Shown here piece after piece: positions 26,844 to 36,021 of a DNA stretch of 64,000 nt. Position numbers and translations under genes: made by a program. Under the pieces are notes generated by a model. That model did no database searches. It was not told the origin of the DNA and saw only the letters and a list, made by a program, of their open reading frames with translations. Source of the DNA: Ensifer adhaerens. GTDB taxonomy: Bacteria > Pseudomonadota > Alphaproteobacteria > Rhizobiales > Rhizobiaceae. The stretch is from assembly GCF_001270265.1 (NCBI RefSeq), contig NZ_LGAP01000003.1:124001-188000 (forward strand), written 5' to 3'. The stretch's first letter is position 1. Each line of letters starts with the position of its first letter.

Positions 26844-27596
26844 TCAAATCGTGATGCCGCCGTCTACGTTGATCGCCTGACCGGTGATGAATGCGCCTTC
26901 GTCCGAAGCGAGAAACGCGCAGATGGCTGCGATCTCCTCGGCTGTTCCGAACCGGCCAGCAGGCTGCCGGCTGATGAAGGAGCGATGGGCTTCCTCGCGG
27001 CTGCCGAGCTTTGCCGCCAGTTCGTCGATACGGGCTTCGAGCGAAGGCGAAGCGACGGTGCCCGGGCAAACGGAATTGCAGCGTATTCCTGATGACACAT
27101 AGTCTGCGGCAACCGCCTTCGTCAGCCCGATTACGCCGCCCTTGGCGGCACCGTAGGCTGCGCGCCTCGGGAAGCCCTTGATCGACGAGGCCACCGAACC
27201 AATCGTGATGATGCTGCCACCGTTCGCCTTCATCTTGGGGATCGCCGATGCGAGCACATGATAGGCGCTGTCGAGCGTGATGCTGACGGAACGTCGCCAG
27301 TCATCAACCGAGCATTCCTCGATCGTGCCCTGATGTACATAGCCGACGGCATGCACGACAATGTCGACCTGCTCGAAGCTGGAGAAATAGTCGGCAACGG
27401 CATTTGCATCGGTCGCATCGAGCGTGGTTGTTTCGGCGCCTGTCAGTGTGGCAAGCGCCGTCGCATTGATGTCGCTGGCATGGACCTGCGCACCTTCGGC
27501 AACCAGGCGCTCCGCGACGGCCCGGCCGATCCCCTGGCCAGCTGCAGTGACCACTGCCACGCGCCCGACCAGTCTCTGTGTCATACCGTGCATCAT
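26844..27596 (-). CDS. SDR dehydrogenase, likely for a 2-keto-3-deoxy sugar acid
   Basis: This 250-residue SDR has a nucleotide motif TAAGQGIG, the catalytic Ser in TIGSVASSIKG, YGAAK and the C-terminal ITGQAINVDGG. It is the last gene of the sugar operon, 29 bp after the FAH hydrolase. In the L-fucose/L-rhamnose type diketo pathways an SDR oxidises 2-keto-3-deoxy-acid to 2,4-diketo-3-deoxy-acid, the FAH substrate. The pairing here supports that role by inference. I chose ATG 27596, behind AAAGG; a later ATG at 27584 is possible. Confidence 0.85.
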   Translation of the reverse strand: MMHGMTQRLVGRVAVVTAAGQGIGRAVAERLVAEGAQVHASDINATALATLTGAETTTLDATDANAVADYFSSFEQVDIVVHAVGYVHQGTIEECSVDDWRRSVSITLDSAYHVLASAIPKMKANGGSIITIGSVASSIKGFPRRAAYGAAKGGVIGLTKAVAADYVSSGIRCNSVCPGTVASPSLEARIDELAAKLGSREEAHRSFISRQPAGRFGTAEEIAAICAFLASDEGAFITGQAINVDGGITI

Positions 27597-27625
27597 TGCT
27601 TCAGCCTTTCCGTTGCCGCCGGACA

Positions 27626-28468
27626 TCAAATCGCCCGCACTGTCTGACGTTGCTGGCCCAGCCCTTCGATGCCGAGCTCGACGACATCACCAGGCCTGAG
27701 ATAGCGCGGCGGCTTCTGCCCCATGCCAACGCCGGGAGGCGTGCCGGTGCAGATAAGGTCGCCCGGCTCAAGCGCGCAAAATTCGCTCATGTAGGAAACG
27801 ATGGTGCGAACATCGAAGATCATCCGAGCGGTATTGCCGCTCTGCATGCGCTCGCCGTTGACATCCAGCCACATCGAAAGGTCTTGCGGGTCAGGAACCT
27901 CGTCGCGCGTCACCAGCCAAGGGCCGGTCGGGCAGAAATTAGGAAAGCTCTTGCCCTTCACCCACTGCCCGCCGCGCTCCATCTGCCAGGATCGTTCCGA
28001 GACATCGTTCACCACGGTGTAGCCGAGAACGTGATCCATCGCCTTGTCCGGCGATACGCTGAGCGTATGTTTGCCGATGACGATGCCGAGCTCGACCTCC
28101 CAATCGAGTTTGCTCATTTTCGGCGAATGGAGAAGCGGGGCGTTCGGGCCGCAAAAGGTCGCGGCCGACTTGTTGAAGAGGATCGGTTCCAGCGGGACCG
28201 GCAATCCGGCTTCCTCTGCATGGTCAGAATAGTTGAGCCCGATGCACCAGATCGTTCGTGGGGTGGGCACCGGCGGCAGGAGATCGGCGCCATCAAAGGA
28301 GACTTTTGGCAGCGCCGATAGGTCGGTCGCCAAAAGTGCGTCCAACGACGTGGCGAGCACGGAAGCCGAAATGTCCGAGACAACAGAGGACAGATCTCGT
28401 GCGGCTCCTTCGGTGTCCAGCGCGCAAGGGGTGACTGAACCAGCGATATCGAGGCGAAGCAACTTCAT
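27626..28468 (-). CDS. Fumarylacetoacetate hydrolase-family protein, likely diketo-acid hydrolase
   Basis: The 280-residue protein has the FAH fold with CIGLNYSDHAEEAG, metal ligands in WEVELGIVIGKH (the E-x-E pair) and the Asp in GYTVVNDVSERSWQ, and GDLICTGTPPGVGMGQKPPR. Relatives cleave 2,4-diketo-3-deoxy-L-fuconate or -rhamnonate to pyruvate and a hydroxy acid. I placed the start at 28468 (MKLLRLDIAG) because the 32 residues upstream do not match the family. It sits between the aldose epimerase and the SDR of the operon. Confidence 0.87.
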   Translation of the reverse strand: MKLLRLDIAGSVTPCALDTEGAARDLSSVVSDISASVLATSLDALLATDLSALPKVSFDGADLLPPVPTPRTIWCIGLNYSDHAEEAGLPVPLEPILFNKSAATFCGPNAPLLHSPKMSKLDWEVELGIVIGKHTLSVSPDKAMDHVLGYTVVNDVSERSWQMERGGQWVKGKSFPNFCPTGPWLVTRDEVPDPQDLSMWLDVNGERMQSGNTARMIFDVRTIVSYMSEFCALEPGDLICTGTPPGVGMGQKPPRYLRPGDVVELGIEGLGQQRQTVRAI

Positions 28469-28508
28469 GGTTTTTGTCTTTCGGTGGGCGGTCGGGTGAA
28501 GACGAAGT

Positions 28509-29528
28509 TCAGCCCATGGGTGCGGCTTCGACGGAGAGCCGGTAGCGCGTGGTGAATGGCTCATCGGGATGGAAGGACAGCGATGTAGGGGTGGTCGGCG
28601 AAGCCACAGGATTGTCGGCCGTCGACACGGCTGGACCGAGATCGAAGGCCGAGCAGACCGGCTCTACGCCAAGTGCCAGATGTTTCCCGTCCCACGGATA
28701 GGCCGTGCGGCCGCGATTGCTGTACCAGAGCAGCAGGCTGGGAAAATGCTCCTTCTGCCATTCAAGCCGGGCGCGAAAACCTTCGTCACGGTAGTGCAAG
28801 GCAACCGCACCATCGATGCCGACCAGTTGCAGCAGTTCCTCGACATTCTGGTCAAGCGGCACCGATGCCGCATCAATGGTGGCGCCATCTCGGGCATCGA
28901 CATTCTGGAGCTTCGACCATCGTCCACCCGGCGCAAACAGCGTCGCCTCCGGCTCCACATCACCGGGAAAACTGCGCACCTCGCCATAGTTTCTGGGTTC
29001 GAGCCCGACGGACCCCGGCCGCGGTGACAGGCGGAAAGTGGGATGCAGGCCGATCGGAAGTCTGCAGGGTCTGCGCACCTCGATTTCGAGCGTGATGTCG
29101 ACAGCGGCTGCATGCGGGTCCGGTATGATGCGCCGGCGCAGTTGGCGCACCGGATGGCCGTCCGGATAGCTGCACGTCAAGACGATCTGCTCCTCGTCGC
29201 AGTCGCCCCAGCTCCAGTGTGCGTTTGAGCCGTGGCCGTGCGGCACATCCGCTCCGGGGAAAGTGTCGCCTGCGTCCGACCAACCGGCGGCAAGCGGGCG
29301 CGAACCGTCGCTGCCGAAGGGCACGCAGGGCCATTCGCCGCGCAACTCCTGCAGGATCGGCGGCAGCGTCGTTCTGTTCGGATCGTGGCCCCAGGGTGCC
29401 ACATGCAGCGGGCTTACCTGCCGGCCGTCGGGCAACAGGAAGGTGACCGGCCCCAGCATGCCGCCCAGGGATTGCACCGCGAGGCATCCGTGCGCCCAGG
29501 CCAAACCGCGCCTTGTCGTCTCAGCCAT
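28509..29528 (-). CDS. Aldose 1-epimerase-family protein
   Basis: This 339-residue protein has the mutarotase-like beta fold: WGHDPNRTTLPPILQELRGE near the N-terminus, a HGHGSN/HWSW segment, and the late GLHPTFRLSPRPG and LGVEPVCSAFD (catalytic Glu candidate). It probably interconverts anomers of the imported sugar or binds a sugar acid. It lies 2 bp after the lactonase gene and 40 bp before the FAH gene in the operon. The family is divergent, so the exact substrate cannot be named. Confidence 0.75.
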   Translation of the reverse strand: MAETTRRGLAWAHGCLAVQSLGGMLGPVTFLLPDGRQVSPLHVAPWGHDPNRTTLPPILQELRGEWPCVPFGSDGSRPLAAGWSDAGDTFPGADVPHGHGSNAHWSWGDCDEEQIVLTCSYPDGHPVRQLRRRIIPDPHAAAVDITLEIEVRRPCRLPIGLHPTFRLSPRPGSVGLEPRNYGEVRSFPGDVEPEATLFAPGGRWSKLQNVDARDGATIDAASVPLDQNVEELLQLVGIDGAVALHYRDEGFRARLEWQKEHFPSLLLWYSNRGRTAYPWDGKHLALGVEPVCSAFDLGPAVSTADNPVASPTTPTSLSFHPDEPFTTRYRLSVEAAPMG

Positions 29529-29530
29529 CT

Positions 29531-30427
29531 CTAAGCTGCCCCGCCAAAACGGTTCTCCACCAGTCCGGAGGTATCGACTTTCAGCGCATACAAGCTGCCG
29601 GCCAACCGTTCTCCAGGTTTCGAGAGGATGCTGGCCGTCGTCACATAGAGCGTCTTCAGATCGGCGCCGCCGAAGGTGCAGGTCGTGATGTTGGTGACCG
29701 GCATTTCGATGATCTCCGCCACGGTGCCCGCGGGCGATATGCGTGCGATGCAGCCGCCGCCGAATCTGCAGTTCCAGAGATAGCCATCGCTATCCATCGC
29801 TGAGCCGTCCGGCGAACCGCGCGAGAAGTCAGCAAGGAAGGTCCGTTCGTTCGAGATCGACCCGTCCGCCATTGCGTAGTCGAAGGCGTAGATCTCGTTG
29901 GCAAGCGTATCGGCAAAATGGAAAGTGCTGCTGTCGGGGCTCCAGCACAGCGTGTTGGAAATGCCGAGCCCATGCCGCCATTCGCTCACCGCTCCGTCCG
30001 GGGTGATGCGGTAGAGAATGCCCTCGCCTTCTGCCGCCTCGCCCAGTTCGCCATCGGGCAGAACATTGTTCTTCATCGACCCGACCCAGAAGTTTCCCGC
30101 CGGATCGGCACGCCCATCATTCAGGCGCACGCGGGGATAGCCGGGCAAGCGGAAGCCGTGATCCTCCCGCCGGTCGGCTTCCGGCCACCACCAGACCAGT
30201 TTTGAGGCAAGCGCCAAAAGCAGCCGCCCGGGCTCGTCGGTGAGGGATACCGCGACCACCGGCTCATCAAACAGCCAGAAGCGGACCGAACCACTCACCT
30301 CCTCATACCGATGAACGAGGAAGCGATTGATGTCGCTCCAGTAGAGCGCTTGCTCGGATGCCGACCAGACGGCGCCCTCGCCGCATTTGTCGCCGACCGG
30401 GGCAACGCAGGTGACGGATCTCTTCAT
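29531..30427 (-). CDS. SMP-30/gluconolactonase-family sugar lactonase
   Basis: The 298-residue six-bladed propeller has the SMP-30 metal-site residues: CGEGAVW (Glu17), RVRLNDGRADPAGNFWVGSM (Asn/Asp), ISNTLCWSPDSSTFHFADT (Asn and Asp) and SPDGSAMDSDGYLWNCRFGG. It hydrolyses sugar-derived lactones to aldonic acids and would act on the product of the SDR at 31575. It is in the middle of the operon, 8 bp after the dehydratase. The particular lactone is not determined. Confidence 0.9.
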   Translation of the reverse strand: MKRSVTCVAPVGDKCGEGAVWSASEQALYWSDINRFLVHRYEEVSGSVRFWLFDEPVVAVSLTDEPGRLLLALASKLVWWWPEADRREDHGFRLPGYPRVRLNDGRADPAGNFWVGSMKNNVLPDGELGEAAEGEGILYRITPDGAVSEWRHGLGISNTLCWSPDSSTFHFADTLANEIYAFDYAMADGSISNERTFLADFSRGSPDGSAMDSDGYLWNCRFGGGCIARISPAGTVAEIIEMPVTNITTCTFGGADLKTLYVTTASILSKPGERLAGSLYALKVDTSGLVENRFGGAA

Positions 30428-30435
30428 CCTCGCTC

Positions 30436-31554
30436 CTATTCAGCTGCGAGATCGTGGGCAAGGGATCGGGACGGCCCGAGCGCATGGGCGTTTTGTACCA
30501 ATGCGCGCATGTACCCAAGCGCAAAGGCCTTGCCCGCATGCCATGAGGCGGCGCAGGTCATTGCCGGCGTATGGTCGGGGATCATCACGCCCTGGTAATT
30601 CTCATCACGCAGGATGCGCACGATTTCGGCCATGTCGATATCGCCTTCGTCGACGAAGGTTTCGACATAACGCGGCATCTTGCCCTTCACATTGCGGAAA
30701 TGAATGTAGCCGATGCGCCCCGAGCGCGCGAAACGGCGAACATGCTCGTAGATATCGCCGCCGGGCATTTCCTGGAGCGAACCGAGGCACAATTCCATCC
30801 CGTTCGACGGAGAATCGACGATCGACATCAGCCGATCGTACTTCTCCGGCCTGTTGACGAGGCGGGCCGTGCCACGCAGCACGTCGGCCGGCGGATCGTC
30901 CGGGTGGGCGCCGAGCATGACGCCGGCTTCCTCGGCGACCGGAACCACATCTTTCAGGAAGCGCGACAGACGATCCCAGATCTCGGCGCTGCTGACCGAG
31001 ACCGGTTGGGCGCCTGGCACGCCGCGCCGATACCGCATGTTCCAGACCATGCCGTCGGGGATGGGAGCGTCCGGATCAGGCACGACGTCCGGCGCATCCT
31101 CGACGCCGAATCCGACGGATTCGGCACCGCCGCGCGCATAAGGGCCGCGCGTCCAGCCATAGACGCCGGCGAGCGAGAAATTGTAGCCGATGCAGGGCAC
31201 GCCAGCGCGTCCGGCGTCGCGGATCAACTGCTTCAGGGCCTCGATCTGCGCATCGCGTTCCGGCCCGTCGAGCAGGATGTCATGCCAGAAGCGTGGCGAA
31301 AAATTCTCGATCGCGGCAAGCTCGAGCCCGGCTGCGCGAACATCCTGAACCAGAGCCGACAGTTCCTCATAGGTCCAAAGCCGATCGGTGGAGCAATCGC
31401 CCCATCCGCCGTTGTCGCCACTGTCGATCTTGGGATCCTTGCCGGCGAAATAGTTGGTCAGGTGCGCGACGATGTGGGTCGCGCCGGACTGAAGTGCGAA
31501 GCGGAAGTTGTCGGGCGTGAGCTGTTCACGATAGAGGCCAAGGCCGATCTTCAT
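30436..31554 (-). CDS. UxuA-family sugar-acid dehydratase (divergent mannonate dehydratase homologue)
   Basis: At 372 residues it is shorter than E. coli UxuA (394) but keeps the family's landmarks: CIGYNFSLAGVYGWTR, AHPDDPP, the metal Cys in ELCLGSLQEM, HFRNVKGKMPRYVE and the terminal IPDHTPAMT in place of RPDHGH. The N-terminus (MKIGLGLYREQLTPDNFRFA) also differs from classic UxuA. It probably dehydrates an aldonate made by the lactonase to a 2-keto-3-deoxy acid. Because a classic uxuA lies at 36982, this paralogue likely acts on another acid. Confidence 0.82.
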   Translation of the reverse strand: MKIGLGLYREQLTPDNFRFALQSGATHIVAHLTNYFAGKDPKIDSGDNGGWGDCSTDRLWTYEELSALVQDVRAAGLELAAIENFSPRFWHDILLDGPERDAQIEALKQLIRDAGRAGVPCIGYNFSLAGVYGWTRGPYARGGAESVGFGVEDAPDVVPDPDAPIPDGMVWNMRYRRGVPGAQPVSVSSAEIWDRLSRFLKDVVPVAEEAGVMLGAHPDDPPADVLRGTARLVNRPEKYDRLMSIVDSPSNGMELCLGSLQEMPGGDIYEHVRRFARSGRIGYIHFRNVKGKMPRYVETFVDEGDIDMAEIVRILRDENYQGVMIPDHTPAMTCAASWHAGKAFALGYMRALVQNAHALGPSRSLAHDLAAE

Positions 31555-31574
31555 CTTTTTCTTTCCCTGTGCGT

Positions 31575-32360
31575 TTATTTCACGCCGATGCCGGCGGTGA
31601 GCCCGCCGTCGATGCGGAAGTCCGATCCGGTAATGAAGCCAGCGCGATCGGATGCGAGATAGGCGACGAGTTCTGCGACTTCCTCCGGTTCGCCGATCCG
31701 GCCGATCGGATGGGCGGCGCCGAAGCGGGCAAAGGCTTCCTCCTCACTGACGCCCTCGCCGCCATAGGTGCGCGCGGCAAGCGACAGGAGCGGCGTGCGC
31801 ACGGAGCCGGGGCTCACGGAATTCACCCGCACCCGGGCCGCGGCGTGATCGAGCGCCATTGCACGGGTCAGCGCATGTATGGCGCCCTTGGTCGCGACGT
31901 AAGCCGCCACGTTCTGCTGGCAGCTATGGCCCTGAACCGAGGAAATGTTGACGATCGCGCCGCCGTCGCGCTTGGTCATCTCGGGGATGGCGAAGCGACC
32001 CGTCAGGTAGATCGAGCCGACGTTGACGGACAGGCATCGGTTCCAGGTCTCAAAGCTGGTATCGAGCACGGTGCCAAAGGGATGCACGGCGGCCGCGTTG
32101 ACGACGATATCGAGTCCGCCATGGCGCGACACCACGTCCGCGACGGCACCCGCCACATCAGCCTCAAGCGATACGTCGACCAATCGGGACGCCATTGTCA
32201 GGCCGCGCTCGTTTGCGATCCTGTCGAACGTCTGGTTGGCCGTGGCATCGTTGCCGCAGGCCAATACCTGGGCGCCAGCCGAAGCAAGCCTTATGGCCGA
32301 TGCCAGTCCGATGCCGGAGGTTCCGGTCACCAGCGCTACTTTTCCTGCAAATTCAGTCAT
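31575..32360 (-). CDS. SDR sugar dehydrogenase
   Basis: This 261-residue SDR has TGTSGIG, VNAAAVHPFG, the catalytic Ser in NISSVQGHSCQQ, YVATK and ITGSDFRIDGG. Its position between the importer and the dehydratase suggests it oxidises the imported aldose to the lactone, the step before the SMP-30 protein. The start at 32360 (MTEFAGKVAL) matches the family; an upstream in-frame start adds 36 residues without similarity. Substrate and NAD/NADP preference are unknown. Confidence 0.87.
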   Translation of the reverse strand: MTEFAGKVALVTGTSGIGLASAIRLASAGAQVLACGNDATANQTFDRIANERGLTMASRLVDVSLEADVAGAVADVVSRHGGLDIVVNAAAVHPFGTVLDTSFETWNRCLSVNVGSIYLTGRFAIPEMTKRDGGAIVNISSVQGHSCQQNVAAYVATKGAIHALTRAMALDHAAARVRVNSVSPGSVRTPLLSLAARTYGGEGVSEEEAFARFGAAHPIGRIGEPEEVAELVAYLASDRAGFITGSDFRIDGGLTAGIGVK

Positions 32361-32379
32361 GATCGGCTCCGAATTTCCC

Positions 32380-33372
32380 TTAACGCACACGTTCCAGAAC
32401 TTGGTTGAGAAGCACGGCGCCCAGGATGATCCCGCCACGCACGACGTACTGCCAGTATTCACTGACATTCATCAGCGTCATGCCGTTGGAGATGCAGCCG
32501 AGAAACAGCACCCCGATCAGGGTTCCCCAGATCCGGCCCTTGCCGCCGAAGAGCGAGGTGCCGCCGATGATGACGGCCGCAATCACGTCAAGCTCCATGC
32601 CGGTTGCGGTCGTACCGGTGCCGGCGCCGATCTGCGACGCGATCAGCGTCCCCGAAATCGCCGTCAGCGCGCCGGTGAGGCCGAGTGTCAGCGCCTTGAC
32701 CTTCCAGATGTCGATACCCGAGAGCCGTGCCGCTTCCATGTTGCCGCCGACGGCATAAACCTCGCGGCCGAAGCTGGTGTATTTCATCAGGAAGTGCATG
32801 GCCGCGAAGGTGAGCGCGAAAATGTAGACCGGGAAGGGAATGCCGAAGAGATAGCCGCCGCCAAGGAAATCGAAGCCGGCCGGAAACGTCGACAGCGGAA
32901 ATCCGCCGGTGATGAGGTTGGCGACCCCGCGAAGGGCGGCAAACAGGGCGAGCGTGGTAATGAAGGTCGGCACGTTGAACCACTGCCGGAAGCGGCCGGT
33001 GAGGTAGCCAAGTGAAAAGCCCACGGTGAGAGCGACAGCAAAGCCGAGGATGACCGCGTTCCAGCCGCCGATTGCGTCCGTGTAGGCGTCAGTGAACCAG
33101 GCAACGATGCATCCAGCCAGAGCGACCCCGGCGCCGACCGAAAGATCGATCTCGCCCGAGATGATCACCGCCGTCATGCCGAAGGCGATGATCCCCAGCA
33201 TCGCCACGGTTCGCAGCACATTGAGGATATGGGCGGTCGAGGCGAAGCCCGGCGCCATCAGGATGAGAAACAGGACCAGACCCGCCAGGATGATCTCCAT
33301 CGGGTAGGTCTTGAGGAAGCGCAGGGGCAGGTTCTGCTCCCTCGTTTCGATGGTTTGGCTGACGAGTGTCAT
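32380..33372 (-). CDS. Ribose-type (CUT2) sugar ABC transporter permease
   Basis: The 330-residue permease has eight to ten membrane helices, the RbsC-family motif VIISGEIDLSVGAGVALAGC and the cytoplasmic segment YAVGGNMEAARLSGIDIWKV. Its start overlaps the ATPase stop by 4 bp (ATGA). It should act as a homodimer with the ATPase and the binding protein downstream of the regulator. The gene continues into the SDR after 19 bp. Confidence 0.93.
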   Translation of the reverse strand: MTLVSQTIETREQNLPLRFLKTYPMEIILAGLVLFLILMAPGFASTAHILNVLRTVAMLGIIAFGMTAVIISGEIDLSVGAGVALAGCIVAWFTDAYTDAIGGWNAVILGFAVALTVGFSLGYLTGRFRQWFNVPTFITTLALFAALRGVANLITGGFPLSTFPAGFDFLGGGYLFGIPFPVYIFALTFAAMHFLMKYTSFGREVYAVGGNMEAARLSGIDIWKVKALTLGLTGALTAISGTLIASQIGAGTGTTATGMELDVIAAVIIGGTSLFGGKGRIWGTLIGVLFLGCISNGMTLMNVSEYWQYVVRGGIILGAVLLNQVLERVR

Positions 33373-34904
33373 TGGGAGGCCCCTTCCATGCATAGGCCGT
33401 AGAGTTGGGTGAGATCGGTCCGGGTGGGGTCCACCTCCGCGACCACATTGCCGTGGTGCATCACCAGAATGCGGTCCGCCACTTCGAGGACCTCCTCGAG
33501 CTCGGTCGAAACGAAGATGCTCGCCAGGCCGTCTGAGGCCTTTTGCCAGATGATGTCGAAGATCTGCCGCTTGGCCTGGACGTCGACGCCGCGGCTCGGC
33601 TCGTCAAAGAACATCACCGAAGGAGCGGTGTTCAGCCATTTGCCGATCACCACCTTCTGCTGGTTGCCGCCCGACAGGGAAGACACCGGCAACTCCGGAT
33701 CGCCGCACTTGATATGCAGGTCGGCGATCTGACGATCGATATGCGGCTGCTCTCGGCGACGCGAGATGAGCCCGTTGCGCGCAATGGGGCCGAGACTTGC
33801 CATGCAGAGATTGTCGGCGGTCGGCAGCGATTGCACGAGGCCGACCTCCTTGCGGTTCTCCGGCGTATAGCCGAGGCCGGCAGCACGCATCTGGCTCGGT
33901 GTGGCCCCCGTCATCGATCGCCCGGCAAAGTGAACCGTGCCGGCGTCGGTACGGTCGGCACCGAAGATCGCGCGCATAAGCTCGGTCCGGCCCGAACCGA
34001 GCAGGCCGGCAATGCCGAGGATTTCGCCGCGATAAAGGTCGAAAGATACGTCGTTGAAGTGCCCTGCACGGGTCAGGCCGCGCACTTCGAGCAGCGGTTT
34101 CACGCGGTCGATCGTCTGGCGTGGCGGACGCGTCGTCCGGGCGGCGTCGCCGAACATCATGCCGACGATCTCCGAGGGCGAAGTCGCCCGCATCTCGACC
34201 GCGCCGATATAGTGGCCGTCGCGAATGACGGTGCAGGTGTCGGCGATCTCGAAAAGCTCGCTCATGCGATGCGTGATGTAGATCATCGTCACGCCGCGGA
34301 CGCGCAATCGCTCGATCAGCGCGAAAAGCTGCTTGACCTCTTTCGAGGCGAGTGCCGATGTCGGTTCGTCAAGCAGCAGGATCGACGGGTTGAAGGACAT
34401 CGCCTTGACGATCTCGACGACCTGCTGCTGCCCAACGCTGAGCGCGGAGACCGGCTGGCGGGAATCGATCGAAAGTCCCATGTCGGACAGAAGCTCGGTC
34501 GCGCGCCGATGCAAACCCTTCCAGTCGACGACACGCAAGCCGGCGCGCCTGACGTGTGGCAGGCGACCAAGAAAGATGTTCTCGCCGACGGACAGTTCGG
34601 GAACCAGCGAGAGTTCCTGATGCACCGTCACAATGCCTGCATCGAACGCATCGTGCGGCGAGGTAAAGGTCTGGTCTCGTCCGTTGACGCTGATCGTGCC
34701 CGAGGTGGGTTCGGTCACGCCGGCGAGAAGCTTGATCAGCGTCGATTTGCCGGAGCCGTTCTTTCCCATCAGGGCGTGAACCCGCCCCGGGGCAAAGTCA
34801 TGGGTAAACTCCGACAGGGCAACCGTCGGGCCGTAACGTTTCGTGACGGATAGGAACTCGAGCCGCCCTTGGGCGGCATCTGTCCGGGGCTGAGAATAGG
34901 TCAT
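33369..34904 (-). CDS. Ribose-type (CUT2) sugar ABC transporter ATP-binding protein
   Basis: This 511-residue protein has two ATPase halves. The first has GKNGSGKST, LSVGQQQ and ILLLDEPTSAL. The second has a degenerate P-loop (GLLGSGRTEL), the signature LSGGNQQKV and VMFFDEPSRGVDV. This RbsA/MglA pattern is normal for the family. The start at 34904 (MTYSQPRTD) avoids an upstream extension lacking similarity. It energises uptake of the sugar bound by the protein encoded 61 bp upstream. Confidence 0.93.
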   Translation of the reverse strand: MTYSQPRTDAAQGRLEFLSVTKRYGPTVALSEFTHDFAPGRVHALMGKNGSGKSTLIKLLAGVTEPTSGTISVNGRDQTFTSPHDAFDAGIVTVHQELSLVPELSVGENIFLGRLPHVRRAGLRVVDWKGLHRRATELLSDMGLSIDSRQPVSALSVGQQQVVEIVKAMSFNPSILLLDEPTSALASKEVKQLFALIERLRVRGVTMIYITHRMSELFEIADTCTVIRDGHYIGAVEMRATSPSEIVGMMFGDAARTTRPPRQTIDRVKPLLEVRGLTRAGHFNDVSFDLYRGEILGIAGLLGSGRTELMRAIFGADRTDAGTVHFAGRSMTGATPSQMRAAGLGYTPENRKEVGLVQSLPTADNLCMASLGPIARNGLISRRREQPHIDRQIADLHIKCGDPELPVSSLSGGNQQKVVIGKWLNTAPSVMFFDEPSRGVDVQAKRQIFDIIWQKASDGLASIFVSTELEEVLEVADRILVMHHGNVVAEVDPTRTDLTQLYGLCMEGASQ

Positions 34905-34965
34905 CCGTGGTTCCCGGTTGGCGCAGCAAATGGTGGGCAGGGCCAACAGGCCCCGCCCGGGAGCC

Positions 34966-35931
34966 TCATTTCAGAGCCTTCAGGCCCTCCTTGTAGGCGG
35001 CCACGCCGTCGGCATTTGCGCGCGTCAGAGGAAGGACGGGAACATTGACCTTGGTCTCGAACGTCTTGCCTTCCAGAAGTTTCTGCGCCGCTTCGATCGC
35101 CTGCTTGCCCACTTCGAGAGGCTGCTGCGCGGTCGTCGCCTGAAGCACGTTATCCTTGTCGAGAAGCATGTTGGCGAGCTGTTCGGAACCATCGGTGCCG
35201 AAAACGAACACCTTGCCCTCAAGTCCAGCCTTCTTGACCGCCTGGACGGCGCCGATCGTGCCGCCTTCGTTGGCCGCGTAGATCACCTTGATATCCGGGT
35301 TGGCGGTCAGCATGTCGCTGGCAACGGCCAGCGCCTTCTCGGCCAGCCAGGCATCCTGCTGGGCAACGATCTCGACCTGAGAGGACACGACGTGAAGGAA
35401 GCCTTCGACGCGAGCGTTCGACTGTTCCGGCAAGAGCGCCTTGAAGGCGAGCGTCCCGATCTTGACCTTCTCGCCATTGCCGAGGGTTTTCAAAAACGGG
35501 GCGGCCGCCTCACCGGTGCCGATGCCGATATCCCGATCCGAGCTGGTCACCGTCGCCTGAGCGACGTCGCCATTGGCAGAGGTGCCATAGGTGACCACGG
35601 TGATGCCGGCATCACGTGCCTTCTTGAGCGCGGGAACCGAAGCGTCGGCCGACAGCGGCGCGACCACGATCGAGTTGACGCCGCGCGCGATATAGGTGTC
35701 GATCAGCTGCGCTTCTTTTTCGAGCTTGCTGTCGCTGTTTCCGGCCAGTAGTTCGTCGCCGGCGGCCTCCGCCGCCTTCTCCATCCCGATCTGGATGCCG
35801 CGGAAATACTGGTCCTGCTGGAAGACGATGCCGGCGATCGCCTTGCCGTCGGCAAGAACCGCGCTCGGTGCGAAGCTGACGCTCACCAGAAGTGCTGCGA
35901 ACGTCAGGACGTGGCGTTTTGCATTGATCAT
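34966..35931 (-). CDS. Periplasmic sugar-binding protein (RbsB/type 1)
   Basis: The 321-residue protein has a cleaved signal peptide (about 1-27, ending APSAVLA) and a two-lobed RbsB fold: AGIVFQQDQYFRGIQIGMEK, ARGVNSIVVAPLSADASVPA and VFVFGTDGSEQLANMLLDKD. It is the first structural gene of the operon and sits 90 bp downstream of the regulator. The ligand should be an aldose matched to the downstream dehydrogenase and lactonase; sequence alone does not identify it. Confidence 0.92.
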   Translation of the reverse strand: MINAKRHVLTFAALLVSVSFAPSAVLADGKAIAGIVFQQDQYFRGIQIGMEKAAEAAGDELLAGNSDSKLEKEAQLIDTYIARGVNSIVVAPLSADASVPALKKARDAGITVVTYGTSANGDVAQATVTSSDRDIGIGTGEAAAPFLKTLGNGEKVKIGTLAFKALLPEQSNARVEGFLHVVSSQVEIVAQQDAWLAEKALAVASDMLTANPDIKVIYAANEGGTIGAVQAVKKAGLEGKVFVFGTDGSEQLANMLLDKDNVLQATTAQQPLEVGKQAIEAAQKLLEGKTFETKVNVPVLPLTRANADGVAAYKEGLKALK

Positions 35932-36021
35932 ATTGGGTCTCCTCCCCGATGCCCTTGATCGTATTGCCGGACCCGCGGGCAGTGGGGCCGGTACTGACTG
36001 AATGCTGGAAACGTTGCCGCC

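Noticed and set aside
33543-34853. Long plus-strand open frame (436 codons)
   Set aside because: Antisense shadow of the ribose-type ATPase; rich in His/Arg/Gly with no family match.
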